Shown here: one piece after another, positions 17,191 to 27,792 of the stretch | Numbering within the stretch: the first letter of the stretch is position 1 | Layout of the letters: every line of letters begins with the position of its first letter | Assembly: GCA_046350375.1 (NCBI GenBank) | Contig: JAXMAO010000011.1 | Coordinates: 70,051 to 134,050 of the forward strand | Reading direction: 5' to 3' | Source of the DNA: JAXMAO01 sp046350375 | Lineage (GTDB): Bacteria > Planctomycetota > Phycisphaerae > UBA1845 > UTPLA1 | Length of the DNA stretch: 64,000 nt | Made by a program: the position numbers and the translations under genes | Notes under the pieces: generated by a model | What the model was told of the DNA's origin: nothing | Databases searched by the model: none | What the model saw: the letters and a program-made list of their open reading frames with translations, nothing else

Positions 17191-18822
17191 TCAACCGGGC
17201 CCGCGGCCCGCAAGCGCCGCACTGACTCCGCCGGCCGCGCCAAGCATCCGCCGTGCCAGCAGCAGGCTGGCCAGCGACACGACGACCACCCAAACCGTCA
17301 ACCCAGCCGCGATCCAATCCAGCGGTACTATTTCCGCGGCCGAGAGCCATCTGTTTGACATGACAATCGTGCCGGGCGCAACGCTGCAATACGCAAATGC
17401 GCCCACAGCAAAAGCGCCGACCAGACCGGCCGACGCGCGATTGCCAATCCACGCCCAGTGCGGCAGCTGTGCGTCGCAGGCCATCTCCACCGCGTGCATC
17501 AGCCCCCGGATCGCCCAGACCTGGCACAGCGCCAGCGCGCCGTAAAGAAGATACTCGACGCCGTCGGGCGGTGAGATCGCGCCCAGTGAATCGCTGACCC
17601 CCAGGATGCACACTATTCCAATGGGCGCCGCCAGCGCAATCCGCGCACCGCGCCGCCAGACCACGCCGCGCAGCGTGACCCGCCCGGCGCAGGCGCGGCT
17701 GACTGCGCTCAACTCGCAAGCCAGCAACACCGATGCAATCGACAGCAGCGACACTCCGTCGCTGCGATGCCAGATGACGCCCAGGATTCGCCTGTCACGC
17801 GCGAACAGCACCAGGGCGGTCGCTACCGCGGCGAGCAGGCCGACCAGAACCAACATTGGCGCCAAGTGCGCATGCAATGCCGACCGCACTTCCGCCCGCG
17901 CCTCGGGCGAGGGTGGGTTCGGCTCGCCCCGAGCCCCCAGCCGCTCAGCCAGCGTCAACATCGCGACCAGCGCCCCCAGCAGCGCGAGCGTTTCGGCGGC
18001 AGACGACAGTTCCCAGAGTCCGTTTGGGCGTCCCGCCACGAACCACGAGGCCAACGGTGTCAGAAACACTCCAGCCACGCAAAGCCCCATGCCCGCCGCC
18101 AGGCACACCAGTTCAAACGTGGCGATCCACGCCGATTGAAAGCGTGGCGCGACCTTCGCCCGTCCCGCCGAGACAATCGTGTGCATCAGCAGGACGCACC
18201 AGATCGCCAGCCAGTAGCTCAGCGCGTGCGTCAGCCACCGAGCGCGCAGCATGTACTCCGCGTAGCTCGCGGGGAGATGGCCCGCTTGAACAAGAAATTC
18301 CAGATCATCCAGCGACCCCAGTTGGCGCCGGGCGTTGGTGCCCGCAATGGTGCCATACCCGACGGCCGTCGCCACCGAGACCAGCCACAGTCCCAGCGCG
18401 ACTCGCTGAACCAGCCGCAGCGCACCGATCTGCGAGCTTGTATGCCCGATGGCTCGGCAGCGCCGCAGGAACAGCCCGATCGAAAGCAGCGGAAGCAGCA
18501 TCGAGCACAGCAGCAGCTCCAGCGACAGCACGAGCAGATCCGCCGGAAGACCAACGCGGTTCTCCCGACCGCTCGCATTGCGCAGCACCAGCCGCGACAC
18601 CCCAACCGCGAACAGCGCCCAGAAGCTGATCCACGCCAGCCGGATCATCCGCGGCGACGGCTCGCTCGACTCCAGCCCCAGCTCACGCCGTGCCCGCAGC
18701 GTCGTCGCGACCAGCGCCGCGCACTCCGGACAACGCCCCGCTTCGTTCAGTCCGCGCAGGTCGTATCCGCATCGCCCGCACGGGCACGCCGCCGCGTCAT
18801 CACTGGCTGGAATCGCGCCCAT
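17191..18822 (-). CDS. Zinc-ribbon multi-pass membrane protein
   Basis: 543 residues. The N-terminal zinc ribbon is Cys15-x2-Cys18 (CGRCGYDLRGL) and Cys31-x2-Cys34 (CPEC), a module common at the start of planctomycete membrane proteins. It is followed by about ten to twelve predicted membrane helices with short loops. No transporter or enzyme motif is recognised. The ATG at 18822 is 26 bp downstream of the fumC stop on the same strand, so cotranscription with fumC is possible. Base composition is a little lower in GC than the neighbouring fumC. Confidence 0.75.
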   Translation of the reverse strand: MGAIPASDDAAACPCGRCGYDLRGLNEAGRCPECAALVATTLRARRELGLESSEPSPRMIRLAWISFWALFAVGVSRLVLRNASGRENRVGLPADLLVLSLELLLCSMLLPLLSIGLFLRRCRAIGHTSSQIGALRLVQRVALGLWLVSVATAVGYGTIAGTNARRQLGSLDDLEFLVQAGHLPASYAEYMLRARWLTHALSYWLAIWCVLLMHTIVSAGRAKVAPRFQSAWIATFELVCLAAGMGLCVAGVFLTPLASWFVAGRPNGLWELSSAAETLALLGALVAMLTLAERLGARGEPNPPSPEARAEVRSALHAHLAPMLVLVGLLAAVATALVLFARDRRILGVIWHRSDGVSLLSIASVLLACELSAVSRACAGRVTLRGVVWRRGARIALAAPIGIVCILGVSDSLGAISPPDGVEYLLYGALALCQVWAIRGLMHAVEMACDAQLPHWAWIGNRASAGLVGAFAVGAFAYCSVAPGTIVMSNRWLSAAEIVPLDWIAAGLTVWVVVVSLASLLLARRMLGAAGGVSAALAGRGPG

Positions 18823-18848
18823 TCACGACCGGGCGTTCGCCGCCGCTC

Positions 18849-20270
<1,422 letters not shown>

Positions 20271-20343
20271 GTCAGACCTCCCTTTCCACGGGTAGACTAG
20301 TTCACCGTTCCGCGCCTGGCGACGCGCCCGCACGCGCCGCCGT

Positions 20344-21528
20344 TCACAGCCGGATCACCCGCGGCGACGCCGCCGAAAACCGCTCCAGCCGGCTCCGCTC
20401 CACCTCCACCCCCCAGCCCGGCCCGCTCGGCGCCGCCCCGCGACCGCCATAGCCGAACCGCACCGGCCGCCGCGTCACGTCGCCGCGCAGCAGAAGTTTC
20501 CCGAAGCTGCCTTCGGCGAAGCGCACCTCGGGCACCAGGTGCAGAAACCATCGGCCGGCCGCCGACAGCACGCTCGTCTCGCCCACCATGCAGCCGAGCT
20601 GGCACCAGATGCCGTGCCGCGCCGCGCGCCGCGCCAGCCGGATCGACGGCAGCAGTCCGCCGTTCTTGCTCAGCCGCACGTTGAACGCCCGCGCCGCGCC
20701 CAGTTCGATCAGCCGATCGGCGTCCTCCGGCGTCACCAGCGACTCGTCCGCCATCAGGCAGACCGCCGCAGCGCCGATCTCCGCCCACTCCGCCTCGGCG
20801 CCGCGCGGCAGCGGCTGCTCGATGCTCTCGATCGGCAGCCCGCGCCACGCCTCGATCCGCGCCCGCGCCGTGCTGGCCGTCCAGCCGCCGTTGGCGTCCA
20901 GCCGCAGCGTCAGCGCCATCGACCGCAGGCCGCGCTCGAGCGCCGCCGCCGCCGCCCGCAGCCGCGCGTCGTCGCCCGCGTCGCCGACCTTGAGCTTGAA
21001 GTCGCGCAGTCCGTAGCAGCGCATCATCCGCAGCGAGCGCCGCACCTGGCCCGGCGCGCTCCCGCCGATCACGCCGCTGTAGCGCACCTTCTCCAGGCTG
21101 CCGGGCGGCCCGAGCTGCGGCAGGTCGAGCCAGCCCGCCGCCGCCGCCACCGAACGCCCGAATCCCCGGCTGAAGGCGTCGATCAGTCCCAGCTCCACCC
21201 CCGCCCGCGCGGCGCAGCAGCCCGTGCCGTCGCGGTCGAAGTAGGGCAGCCGGTCGATTCGCTCCAGCGCCTCGGGGAACGATTCGCCGCGCACCTCGGC
21301 CAGCTCCCCCGGCCACTCCTCGGCGATCACGCGCGTCGCCGACTCCATCGTCTCGCCCGACACGTACGGGCGCGGATGCGTCTCGCCCCAGCCGACCGTC
21401 CCGTCCGACAGCTCCACGGCCACCATCAGCGGCTCTGAGACGTTGCGGCTCGACGCCGCGTGCTCGAACCGCCGGCGCATCGGAATCGCCAGCCGCCACA
21501 GCGTCACGCTTCGCACGCACAGCGCCAT
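20344..21528 (-). CDS. Enolase-superfamily enzyme (MLE/dipeptide epimerase group)
   Basis: 394 residues with all catalytic positions of the muconate-lactonising/epimerase subgroup. These are Lys178-x-Lys180 (DFKLKVGD), metal ligands Asp211 (LRLDANGG), Glu237 (IEQPL) and Asp261-Glu262 (MADESL), and the opposite-face Lys288 (RLSKNGG). The chemistry is therefore proton abstraction alpha to a carboxylate. Candidates are dipeptide epimerase, N-succinylamino-acid racemase or cycloisomerase, which sequence alone does not separate. Cytoplasmic. It is divergent from the OPA-type transporter across a 125-bp spacer. A TAGAAT box 8 nt before the ATG and no Shine-Dalgarno suggest a leaderless message. Confidence 0.88.
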   Translation of the reverse strand: MALCVRSVTLWRLAIPMRRRFEHAASSRNVSEPLMVAVELSDGTVGWGETHPRPYVSGETMESATRVIAEEWPGELAEVRGESFPEALERIDRLPYFDRDGTGCCAARAGVELGLIDAFSRGFGRSVAAAAGWLDLPQLGPPGSLEKVRYSGVIGGSAPGQVRRSLRMMRCYGLRDFKLKVGDAGDDARLRAAAAALERGLRSMALTLRLDANGGWTASTARARIEAWRGLPIESIEQPLPRGAEAEWAEIGAAAVCLMADESLVTPEDADRLIELGAARAFNVRLSKNGGLLPSIRLARRAARHGIWCQLGCMVGETSVLSAAGRWFLHLVPEVRFAEGSFGKLLLRGDVTRRPVRFGYGGRGAAPSGPGWGVEVERSRLERFSAASPRVIRL

Positions 21529-21536
21529 CCGCGGCG

Positions 21537-21542
21537 ATTCTA
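21537..21542 (-). promoter_or_regulatory. -10 box (TAGAAT), leaderless start
   Basis: On the minus strand TAGAAT, preceded by TG, ends 8 nt before the ATG of the enolase-superfamily gene. The implied start point is 1-2 nt from the start codon. No clear -35. Confidence 0.45.
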
Positions 21543-21592
21543 CAGACGCCGTGCCCCGCGTGCGTCGCCACCGCGTCCGCGGCGCGGCGCGA

Positions 21593-21621
21593 TTGCCGCC
21601 CGCCGATCCACGCGGTATATC
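21593..21621 (+). promoter_or_regulatory. Sigma-70-like promoter for OPA-type transporter
   Basis: TTGCCG (21593-21598), 17-bp spacer, TATATC (21616-21621). It faces the MFS gene whose ATG is 33 bp beyond the -10. The spacer is shared with the divergent enolase-superfamily gene. Confidence 0.65.
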
Positions 21622-21653
21622 ACCTGCCCCATACGACCCTGAGGCGCGCCGCG

Positions 21654-23105
21654 ATGGCCCACCAGCCGGAATCTCTCCAGTCGCGATCTGCCGATCTGCC
21701 CCCCGGCTTCCGTCTCCGCCGCGGCCGAAACTGGTTCTTCCTCGGCCTCACCTACGCCTCCTACTATCTGGGTCGATACAACCTCAGCCCGGTCGCCCCC
21801 GAACTCAAGGCCGAGCTCAATCTGACCAACGCCGACTACGGCTGGATCCAGTCCGGCCGCGACGGCGCGTATGCCGTCGGCCAGATGATCAACGGCCTGT
21901 TCACCGACCGCATCGGCGGCCGCCAGGCCATGTCGATCGGCGCGGTCGCCACCATCATTCTCAACCTCGCCTTCGGCCTGGCGTCGCGCGGCCATCCCGG
22001 CGTCGCCACGCTCGGCCTGCTCATCGCCATCCGCTCCTTCGACGGCTACATGCAGGCCTTCGGCGCGCCGGGCATGATCAAGATCAACACCGCCTGGTTC
22101 CGCCGCCGCGAGCGCGGCGGGTTCGCCGGCATCTTCGGCTTCATGATCAACCTCGGCGCCGCCGGCGCCGGAAAGCTCGCCGAGCTCGTCTCCACCGGTT
22201 TCACCATTCCGCTGCTGTTCACCGCGATGATCGTGCCGGCCAACTGGCGCTACGTCTTCTTCATCCCGCCGATCGTCATCGCGGTCGTCGTCCTGCTGAT
22301 GAACCTGTTGGTCCGCAACACCCCCGAGGAAGCCGGCTACACCATCGCGCACGACGACGATCCGCCCGGCGACCCGAACGAAAGGGTCCGCCTCTCCGCC
22401 GTCCTCGCCAAGATCGCCTCGCAACCCACCGTCTGGATCGTCGCCGTCGCCTACTTCTGCACCGGCTTCGTCCGCCGCGCCATCGAATCCTGGTGGTCGC
22501 TTTACCTCGACGGCACCTGGCACGCCGGGAAGACCTCCACGCTCTATTCGCTGCTCGCCTACGGCCTGCCCTTCACCGCGTCGCTTGGCTCGCTCATCTC
22601 CGGATACATCTCCGACCTCTTTTTCCGCAGCCGCCGCGCACCGGTCGCCGCCATTCTCTACCTGGCGCAGACCGCCCTGTGCCTGGTCGCGCTCGGCATG
22701 CGGCATGGCGGCACGCCCCAGTCCGGCGCGCTCGCCGTCACGGTCGTCATCCTCATCGCCATGATGTGCAACTCGACCCACTCCATCCTCGGCACCGCCG
22801 CCGCCATGGACCTCGGCGGCCGAAAAATGGCCGGCTGCTCATCCGGCATCATCGATTCGTTCCAGTACTACGGCGCCCTGATCTCCGGCGGCGTGCTCGG
22901 ACTGATCTTCGACTGGGTCGGCCGCGGCCAGACCGCCCTCGCCGCGACCTCGGCCCCCACCACGGCGACCGCCGCCGCCAACAAGCTGACTCAGGTCGAT
23001 CCGCGCGTCTGGTTCGGCTCGATGCTGCCGTTCGGCCTGCTGGGGGCCAGCCTGATGATCTACCTGTGGATCAAGCACCGCGGCAGCGACACCCGCGGGG
23101 CCTGA
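21654..23105 (+). CDS. MFS transporter, organophosphate:phosphate antiporter type
   Basis: 483 residues, twelve predicted membrane helices. The N-terminal half has YASYYLGRYNLSPVAPELK, resembling the GlpT/UhpT (OPA) family, and the MFS loop DRIGGRQAM between helices 2 and 3. A second cytoplasmic loop is present mid-protein (NTPEEAGYTIAHDDDPPGDP). OPA carriers exchange glycerol-3-phosphate or sugar phosphates for phosphate; the actual solute is not predictable here. Inner membrane. It has its own promoter and is divergent from an enolase-superfamily enzyme, whose product or substrate might be related, though nothing in the sequence proves that. Confidence 0.88.
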   Translation: MAHQPESLQSRSADLPPGFRLRRGRNWFFLGLTYASYYLGRYNLSPVAPELKAELNLTNADYGWIQSGRDGAYAVGQMINGLFTDRIGGRQAMSIGAVATIILNLAFGLASRGHPGVATLGLLIAIRSFDGYMQAFGAPGMIKINTAWFRRRERGGFAGIFGFMINLGAAGAGKLAELVSTGFTIPLLFTAMIVPANWRYVFFIPPIVIAVVVLLMNLLVRNTPEEAGYTIAHDDDPPGDPNERVRLSAVLAKIASQPTVWIVAVAYFCTGFVRRAIESWWSLYLDGTWHAGKTSTLYSLLAYGLPFTASLGSLISGYISDLFFRSRRAPVAAILYLAQTALCLVALGMRHGGTPQSGALAVTVVILIAMMCNSTHSILGTAAAMDLGGRKMAGCSSGIIDSFQYYGALISGGVLGLIFDWVGRGQTALAATSAPTTATAAANKLTQVDPRVWFGSMLPFGLLGASLMIYLWIKHRGSDTRGA

Positions 23106-23264
23106 CCGGCGGCCGGGTTTCCGCGACCGACCGTGGAACGTAAGTAATTACGAATTTTCCGCAAAAGCGCCGCCGGGCCTCGCCGTTCCGCTCTGTCAGG
23201 CACGGCGGCGCGCCCCCCGGCCCGGACCCCGGCGGGCCCGGGTGCCTGATTCCGGAGCTTTCTC

Positions 23265-24455
23265 ATGTCTCATTCCCGACGCGGATTCATGCGCTGGACG
23301 GCGGCTGCCTCGGCCGCGACCGTCCTCGGACCCCTCGACCGCACCCTGCGCGCCGGCGACCCGGCTGCCGACAGCCGCCCGTCCACCCGGCCCGGCCCCG
23401 CGCCGCGGCCGCTCAAGCTGCTGATCCTCGGCGGCACCGGCTTCCTGGGTCCGCACACCGTGGAGGCCGCCCGCGCCCGCGGTCACACCCTGACGCTTTT
23501 CAACCGCGGCAAGACCAACCCCCAGCTCTTCCCCGACATCGAAAAGCTCCACGGCAACCGTGACGGCGACCTCAAGGCCCTTCAAGGGCGCACCTGGGAC
23601 GCCGTGGTGGACAACTCCGGCTACGTCCCGCGGGTCGTCCGCGCCTCGGCCGAGCTGCTCGCCAGAAACGTCCGGCAGTATGTCTTCATCTCCACCATGT
23701 CGGTCTACAGCGATCTGGCCAAGCTCAACCAGGACGAGACCGCGCCGGTCGGGAAGATCGCCGACGAGAAGTTCGAGAAGATCACCGCCGAGTCCTACGG
23801 CCCGCTCAAGGCGCTCTGCGAGCAGGCCGCCGAGAAGGCCCTGCCCGGCCGGACGCTCAACATCCGCCCCGGGCTGATCGTCGGCCCCGGCGATCCATCC
23901 GATCGATTCACCTATTGGCCGGTGCGGGTCGATCGCGGCGGCGAAGTGCTGGCCCCGGGCGCGGCGGCCGACCCGGTCAGCTACATCGACGTCCGCGACC
24001 TGGCCGAGTTCATCGTGCACGCGGTCGAGACCGGCTTTCACGGCGTCTGCAACGCGGTCGGCCCGGCCGACGGCCACATCACCATGGGCGCCCTGCTGGC
24101 CGCCTGCCAGGCCGCGGCGCCCAAGCCCGCCACGCTCACCTGGGTCGAGACTGAGTTCCTCGCCGCGCAGTCGGTGCAGGCCTGGTCGGACATGCCGGTG
24201 TGGCTACCGTCCACCGGCGAGACGGCCGGCTTCGCGTCCTATTCCAATCGCCGCGCCACGCAGGCCGGGCTGAAGTTCCGGCCGGTCGAAGCAACCGTCC
24301 GCGACACGCTTGCCTGGTTCAAGGCCCAGCCCGAGGCGCGCCGCGCGAAGCTTCGCGCCGGAATCGACGCCGCGCGCGAAACCAAGGTGCTCGCCGCCTG
24401 GCACTCCCGCGCGACCGCGACGCCGGGCGAAAAGCCCAAGGCCGGCAAGGAATGA
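23265..24455 (+). CDS. Tat-exported NAD-dependent epimerase/dehydratase-like protein
   Basis: 396 residues. The N-terminus SRRGFMRWTAAASAATVLG is a twin-arginine signal, so a folded, cofactor-loaded protein is exported. After a Pro-rich linker comes the Rossmann motif LLILGGTGFLGPHTVEAARA, typical of extended short-chain dehydrogenases and isoflavone-reductase-like epimerases. The catalytic YxxxK is replaced by Ser-Tyr-Gly-Pro-Leu-Lys (ESYGPLKALCE), which still provides Tyr and Lys four apart. GGAG lies 8 nt before the ATG. The stop overlaps the next gene (ATGA). Substrate is unknown; planctomycetes carry many such Tat-signal oxidoreductases. Confidence 0.85.
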   Translation: MSHSRRGFMRWTAAASAATVLGPLDRTLRAGDPAADSRPSTRPGPAPRPLKLLILGGTGFLGPHTVEAARARGHTLTLFNRGKTNPQLFPDIEKLHGNRDGDLKALQGRTWDAVVDNSGYVPRVVRASAELLARNVRQYVFISTMSVYSDLAKLNQDETAPVGKIADEKFEKITAESYGPLKALCEQAAEKALPGRTLNIRPGLIVGPGDPSDRFTYWPVRVDRGGEVLAPGAAADPVSYIDVRDLAEFIVHAVETGFHGVCNAVGPADGHITMGALLAACQAAAPKPATLTWVETEFLAAQSVQAWSDMPVWLPSTGETAGFASYSNRRATQAGLKFRPVEATVRDTLAWFKAQPEARRAKLRAGIDAARETKVLAAWHSRATATPGEKPKAGKE

Positions 24456-25870
24456 CCGCCCGCGCGTCGCGCTGGATGGAGCACCGCTTCGCCGAGCGCG
24501 TCGCGCCGGCGGAGCGCGCCCCGGTCGCCTGGGCGGCGCTCTACGGCTTCTGCCTGATGGCGGGCTACTACATCCTGCGCTCGGTCCGCGAAGAGATGGG
24601 CGTGCAGTCCGGCCTGCGCAAGCTGCCGTGGCTCTTCACCGCCACCTGGGTCACCACCCTGGTCGCCAACCCGCTCTACGCGATCTGGATCGGCCGCGTC
24701 ACGCGCCATTCCATCATCGCCGGGGTGAATCGCTTCTTCGCGCTCAACGTGCTTGCCTTCCTGGCCGGATTTGCGCTGCTGCCGCCGCGCGGCGATCTGG
24801 TCGTCGCCCGCGTGTTCTTCGTCTGGCTGACGGTGTTCGTGCTGTTCGCCGTGTCGGCTTTCTGGGGACTGATGGTCGACCTGTTCACTACTTCCCAGGG
24901 TCGCCGCCTGTTCGGACTGATCTCCGCCGGCAGCACGGCCGGAGCGATCGCCGGATCGGCCGCCACGGCGGTGCTCGCCCGGCACGTCGGCCCGGTCTGG
25001 ATGCTGGCGCCCGCGGCGCTGCTGCTCGAGCTGGCGGCCCGCTGCGTCGGCCGCATCGTCCGCGCGACGCCCGCGCCGTGCGAGTCGGGCACGACGCCGG
25101 TGCCGCCGGCCGCCGACGGGCCACCCACGCCCGGGGCGTCGGTCGTATCGCTGCCATACGCGCGCTCCGTCGCGCCGCACGCCCGCGCCGCCGACCTCGA
25201 GCTGCGTCACGGCGGTGCGTTCGCCGGTATGCAGCGGACGTTGTCGTCGCGCTATCTCCTCTTCATCGCCGCCTACATCCTGCTCTATGCAATCACCAGC
25301 ACCTACGCCTACTCCGAGCAGCTCCGGCTGGTCAACGCATGGGTGCATGACTCCGGCCGGAGAACGGCGCTCTTCGCGCGAATCGACCTGTTCGCCAACG
25401 TCGGCGCGGTGCTTGTGCAGGCGCTGCTGACCGCGCCGCTGCTGGCGACGCTGGGCGTCGGGTTGTCGCTGCTGCTGATGCCGCTGTTCACGGCGGGCGG
25501 ATTCGTCGCGCTCGTCGCGGCGCCCGGGCTCGGCGTGCTCTTCTGGTTTCAGGCGCTGCGCCGCGCGCTGGACTTTGCCGTCGCCAAGCCGGCCCGCGAG
25601 CTGCTGTTCACCGTCGTGCCGCGGGTCGACAAGTACAAGGCCAAGGGCTTCATCGACACCTTCGTCTATCGCTCGGCCGACGCCATCGGCGCTTGGATGT
25701 ACGCACTGCTGCCGCTGCGCGACGGCGCGCCGCACGGCCTGCTGACGCATGTCCTGCCGATCTCGGCCGCATGGGGAGCGGTCTGCGTGTGGCTCGGCCG
25801 GCGCCATCTCCGCACGGCGGGGGCGAAATCGGCCCGGCCGCAGAACCTCGCAGCCGCCGTAACCAACTGA
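24452..25870 (+). CDS. MFS / NTP-NDP exchange-type transporter
   Basis: 472 residues with about twelve membrane helices. The start AERAPVAWAALYGFCLMAGY and YYILRSVREEMGV, together with KLPWLFTATWVTTLVANPLY, resemble the NTP/NDP antiporter (ATP:ADP translocase-like) branch often found in planctomycetes and chlamydiae. LFGLISAGSTAGAIAG and YKAKGFIDTFVYRSADAIG also fit that branch. The solute may not be a nucleotide in free-living bacteria. A soluble Pro/Ala-rich loop (~210-260) splits the two halves. The ATG overlaps the epimerase stop by 4 nt, so the two are cotranslated and may be functionally linked. The frame is open upstream, but the overlap is the natural start. Confidence 0.83.
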   Translation: MTARASRWMEHRFAERVAPAERAPVAWAALYGFCLMAGYYILRSVREEMGVQSGLRKLPWLFTATWVTTLVANPLYAIWIGRVTRHSIIAGVNRFFALNVLAFLAGFALLPPRGDLVVARVFFVWLTVFVLFAVSAFWGLMVDLFTTSQGRRLFGLISAGSTAGAIAGSAATAVLARHVGPVWMLAPAALLLELAARCVGRIVRATPAPCESGTTPVPPAADGPPTPGASVVSLPYARSVAPHARAADLELRHGGAFAGMQRTLSSRYLLFIAAYILLYAITSTYAYSEQLRLVNAWVHDSGRRTALFARIDLFANVGAVLVQALLTAPLLATLGVGLSLLLMPLFTAGGFVALVAAPGLGVLFWFQALRRALDFAVAKPARELLFTVVPRVDKYKAKGFIDTFVYRSADAIGAWMYALLPLRDGAPHGLLTHVLPISAAWGAVCVWLGRRHLRTAGAKSARPQNLAAAVTN

Positions 25871-26145
25871 CAGGGCGAGAGTTGCGGCCGATCTCCTGCC
25901 CGGGCGCACGGTCCGCCGATCAGTTTTTTTTCGGATGGACGCGTACGCCGTTGCATGCTAGACTGTAATCTGGTTGGTCAGTCGAAAGAGTCCGGTTCGT
26001 GGTCAGTCTGTATTGTCAGCCCGTCCATTACCGTCCGCTTTGCCTGCCTACCTTCCTCGGCCGGAATGTCGGCCGCTTTCGCTTGCGACCCGGAAAGTGA
26101 TGTGCATTGGGGTCGCCATTGCCCTCTTTTTTTCAGGAGTGTTCC
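25871..26145 (+). other. Long untranslated spacer/leader before RRM gene
   Basis: 275 bp without a credible gene. It contains an eight-T run (about 25924-25931) shortly after the transporter stop, which may help end that transcript, and an AT-richer stretch around 25951-25970 (TAGACT, TGTAAT) that could be a promoter for the RRM gene but has no -35. If so, the RRM mRNA has a leader of about 170 nt. Confidence 0.4.
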
Positions 26146-26511
26146 ATGGGCAAGAAACTGTATGTCGGTAACCTTCCGTACTCGGTGAGCAGCTCGGACC
26201 TCGAGCAGTTGTTCTCGGCGCACGGACAGGTCACCAGCGCGCAGGTCATCTCGGATCGGCTGACGGGCCAGAGCAAGGGCTTTGGCTTCGTCGAAATGGC
26301 ATCCGACGAGGACGCGCAGAAGGCCATCACGGCCATGAACGGTCAGACCCGTGACGGGCGGGCCCTGACGGTCAACGAGGCGCGGCCGCGCGAGGAGCGG
26401 CCGGGCGGCTTCGGCGGTGGTGGCGGCGGTCGCCGGTTCGGCGGCAGCGGCGGCGGTGGCGGGGGTGGTCGCGGCGGCCCGGGTGGCGGTCGCGGCGGAA
26501 ACCGCTACTAA
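26146..26511 (+). CDS. Glycine-rich RRM RNA-binding protein
   Basis: 121 residues. A single RNA-recognition motif is followed by a Gly/Arg-rich tail. RNP2 is LYVGNL (residues 5-10) and RNP1 is KGFGFVEM (44-51), with the aromatic residues that stack on RNA. The tail from ~90 is nearly all Gly, Arg and Phe in GGGGRRFGG-like repeats. Such proteins bind single-stranded RNA and in cyanobacteria are often cold-induced RNA chaperones. AGGAG sits 6 nt before the ATG at 26146; an in-frame upstream start at 26107 has none. An intrinsic terminator follows, so it is monocistronic. Confidence 0.93.
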   Translation: MGKKLYVGNLPYSVSSSDLEQLFSAHGQVTSAQVISDRLTGQSKGFGFVEMASDEDAQKAITAMNGQTRDGRALTVNEARPREERPGGFGGGGGGRRFGGSGGGGGGGRGGPGGGRGGNRY

Positions 26512-26539
26512 CCGCGTCAGACTTCTCGATGCAAACCAG

Positions 26540-26577
26540 CGGCCCCGGCGGTCAAACCGTCGGGGCCGTTTCATTTC
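26540..26577 (+). terminator. Intrinsic terminator after RRM gene
   Basis: CGGCCCCGGCGG-TCAAA-CCGTCGGGGCCG forms a 12-bp GC stem with one G-T pair, followed by TTTCATTT. It lies 29 bp after the RRM stop and may also serve the converging lipoprotein gene in reverse. Confidence 0.82.
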
Positions 26578-26602
26578 CGCGCCGCGCACTTCTCCGCGCC
26601 GG

Positions 26603-26989
26603 TTAGTGCTTGGGAATCTCGAGCTTTGCCAGCGACTGCGCCGCCTCGCGCGTGAAGCCCTTCATGCAGTCGTCGGAGCAGAAGTGCAGCTGGTAGCCGC
26701 CGAACGAGAATTCATGCTTCGCCGATCCGCCCATGGCCAGCGCGCAGCCGGGGCACTTCTCAATCACGTGGTCTGCCTTGCCATCCAGCGCGTCGGCCGC
26801 AGCCAGCTTGGCGCTGATGGCTTCATCGACGGCGCCCGCGCCGGCGGTGACCAGCTTGGAGACGCTTGCCGCGTCGGCTGCGCCGCTTGCGGACGCCGGT
26901 GGAGGAGTCGGGGCCGACTTCTCGCAGCCGGCCAGCAGCGCGGCGCCGGCAACCGCCATCAGGAACCACTGAATCTGTTTGGGTCTCAT
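26603..26989 (-). CDS. Small lipoprotein with TRASH/YHS-like metal site
   Basis: 128 residues. Signal MRPKQIQWFLMAVAGAALLAGC places a lipidated Cys22. After a Pro/Ala linker and a helical segment, the C-terminal ~45 residues carry KCPGCALAMGG and then LHFCSDDCMKGF, the Cys-x2-Cys ... Cys-x3-Cys pattern of YHS/TRASH metal-binding modules. These bind copper or zinc ions in metal-handling proteins. Envelope location. The ATG overlaps the LolA-like gene's stop (ATGA), making it the last gene of a three-gene operon. Whether the metal site serves metal sensing or scavenging cannot be told. Confidence 0.78.
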   Translation of the reverse strand: MRPKQIQWFLMAVAGAALLAGCEKSAPTPPPASASGAADAASVSKLVTAGAGAVDEAISAKLAAADALDGKADHVIEKCPGCALAMGGSAKHEFSFGGYQLHFCSDDCMKGFTREAAQSLAKLEIPKH

Positions 26990-27792
26990 GGCTGTCCTCC
27001 GGTTTGCGGCGACGCGGCGTCGGGCTGGCCGATCCTGGACAGGTCCTGCACCGTGACGCCGGCCGGTGCCTTGAACACGAAGTGATCGTCCGGGACGGCC
27101 GCGTCGAACTGGATGTGCGTGGTGGTCATCAGGCCGGTCTGCTTGTTGTCCTTGTCGAACGAGACATTCTTGACCGCGACGCCCGACTCCTGCTCGATGT
27201 ACATCAGCGTGCGGATCATCTGCGCGGCGCTGACCGGGTCCTTGGGCTTCAGCTCAAACACCCAGCACGGCTTGCCGCCCACCGTCTCGTCGGGCAGGAG
27301 GCGATAGTCGAACTGCTGTTTCGACTGCTCGTAGGCGGCCCGCTGGTCGAACGGGTTGAAGACGATGGTCGGGTTATAGCGCTGCTTGACGGCGGTCTTC
27401 TGGTCGTTGGTGTCGGACAGCGAATAGACGAACTCGCCGTCGCCGACCACCAGGCTCTTGATGGTCATCTTCGAATCGGTGCCGGCAGTCTTGGTCGACT
27501 GGGTGGTGGTCGTGTCCTGCCGGAAGATCACCGACAGCCCGCGCTTCACATATTCACACTGCGTCCGCGTCTCGCCTTTCGAGCTGTACTGCGGGAACTG
27601 GTAGTCGAATTTCAGCTCGGAGAGATAGGAGAGAGACTTGTGCTTCGCCATGATCTCGGTGACGCGCGTGATGACGCCCTCAACCGTCTGCTGGTTCTTG
27701 GCGGACGCGGCGCCGCCGCCCTCCAGGCCGGGCGCGGCGCCGGCCGTGACCAGCGCGGTCAGCAGCCCTACTCCGATGCGGAAGCGATTCAT
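26986..27792 (-). CDS. LolA-like periplasmic lipoprotein-carrier family protein
   Basis: 268 residues. A Sec signal (MNRFRIGVGLLTALVTAGAA) precedes a domain with VEGVITRVTEIMAKHKSLSY, then alternating beta strands and GGKPCWVFELKPKD. This matches the LolA/LolB-like half-barrel superfamily (DUF2092-type outer-membrane lipoprotein-sorting relatives). It is likely periplasmic and binds lipid or lipoprotein acyl chains; true LolA function is not certain. AAAGGA lies ~9 nt before the ATG. Both ends overlap neighbours by 4 nt (thioesterase upstream, metal-site lipoprotein downstream). Confidence 0.75.
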   Translation of the reverse strand: MNRFRIGVGLLTALVTAGAAPGLEGGGAASAKNQQTVEGVITRVTEIMAKHKSLSYLSELKFDYQFPQYSSKGETRTQCEYVKRGLSVIFRQDTTTTQSTKTAGTDSKMTIKSLVVGDGEFVYSLSDTNDQKTAVKQRYNPTIVFNPFDQRAAYEQSKQQFDYRLLPDETVGGKPCWVFELKPKDPVSAAQMIRTLMYIEQESGVAVKNVSFDKDNKQTGLMTTTHIQFDAAVPDDHFVFKAPAGVTVQDLSRIGQPDAASPQTGGQP

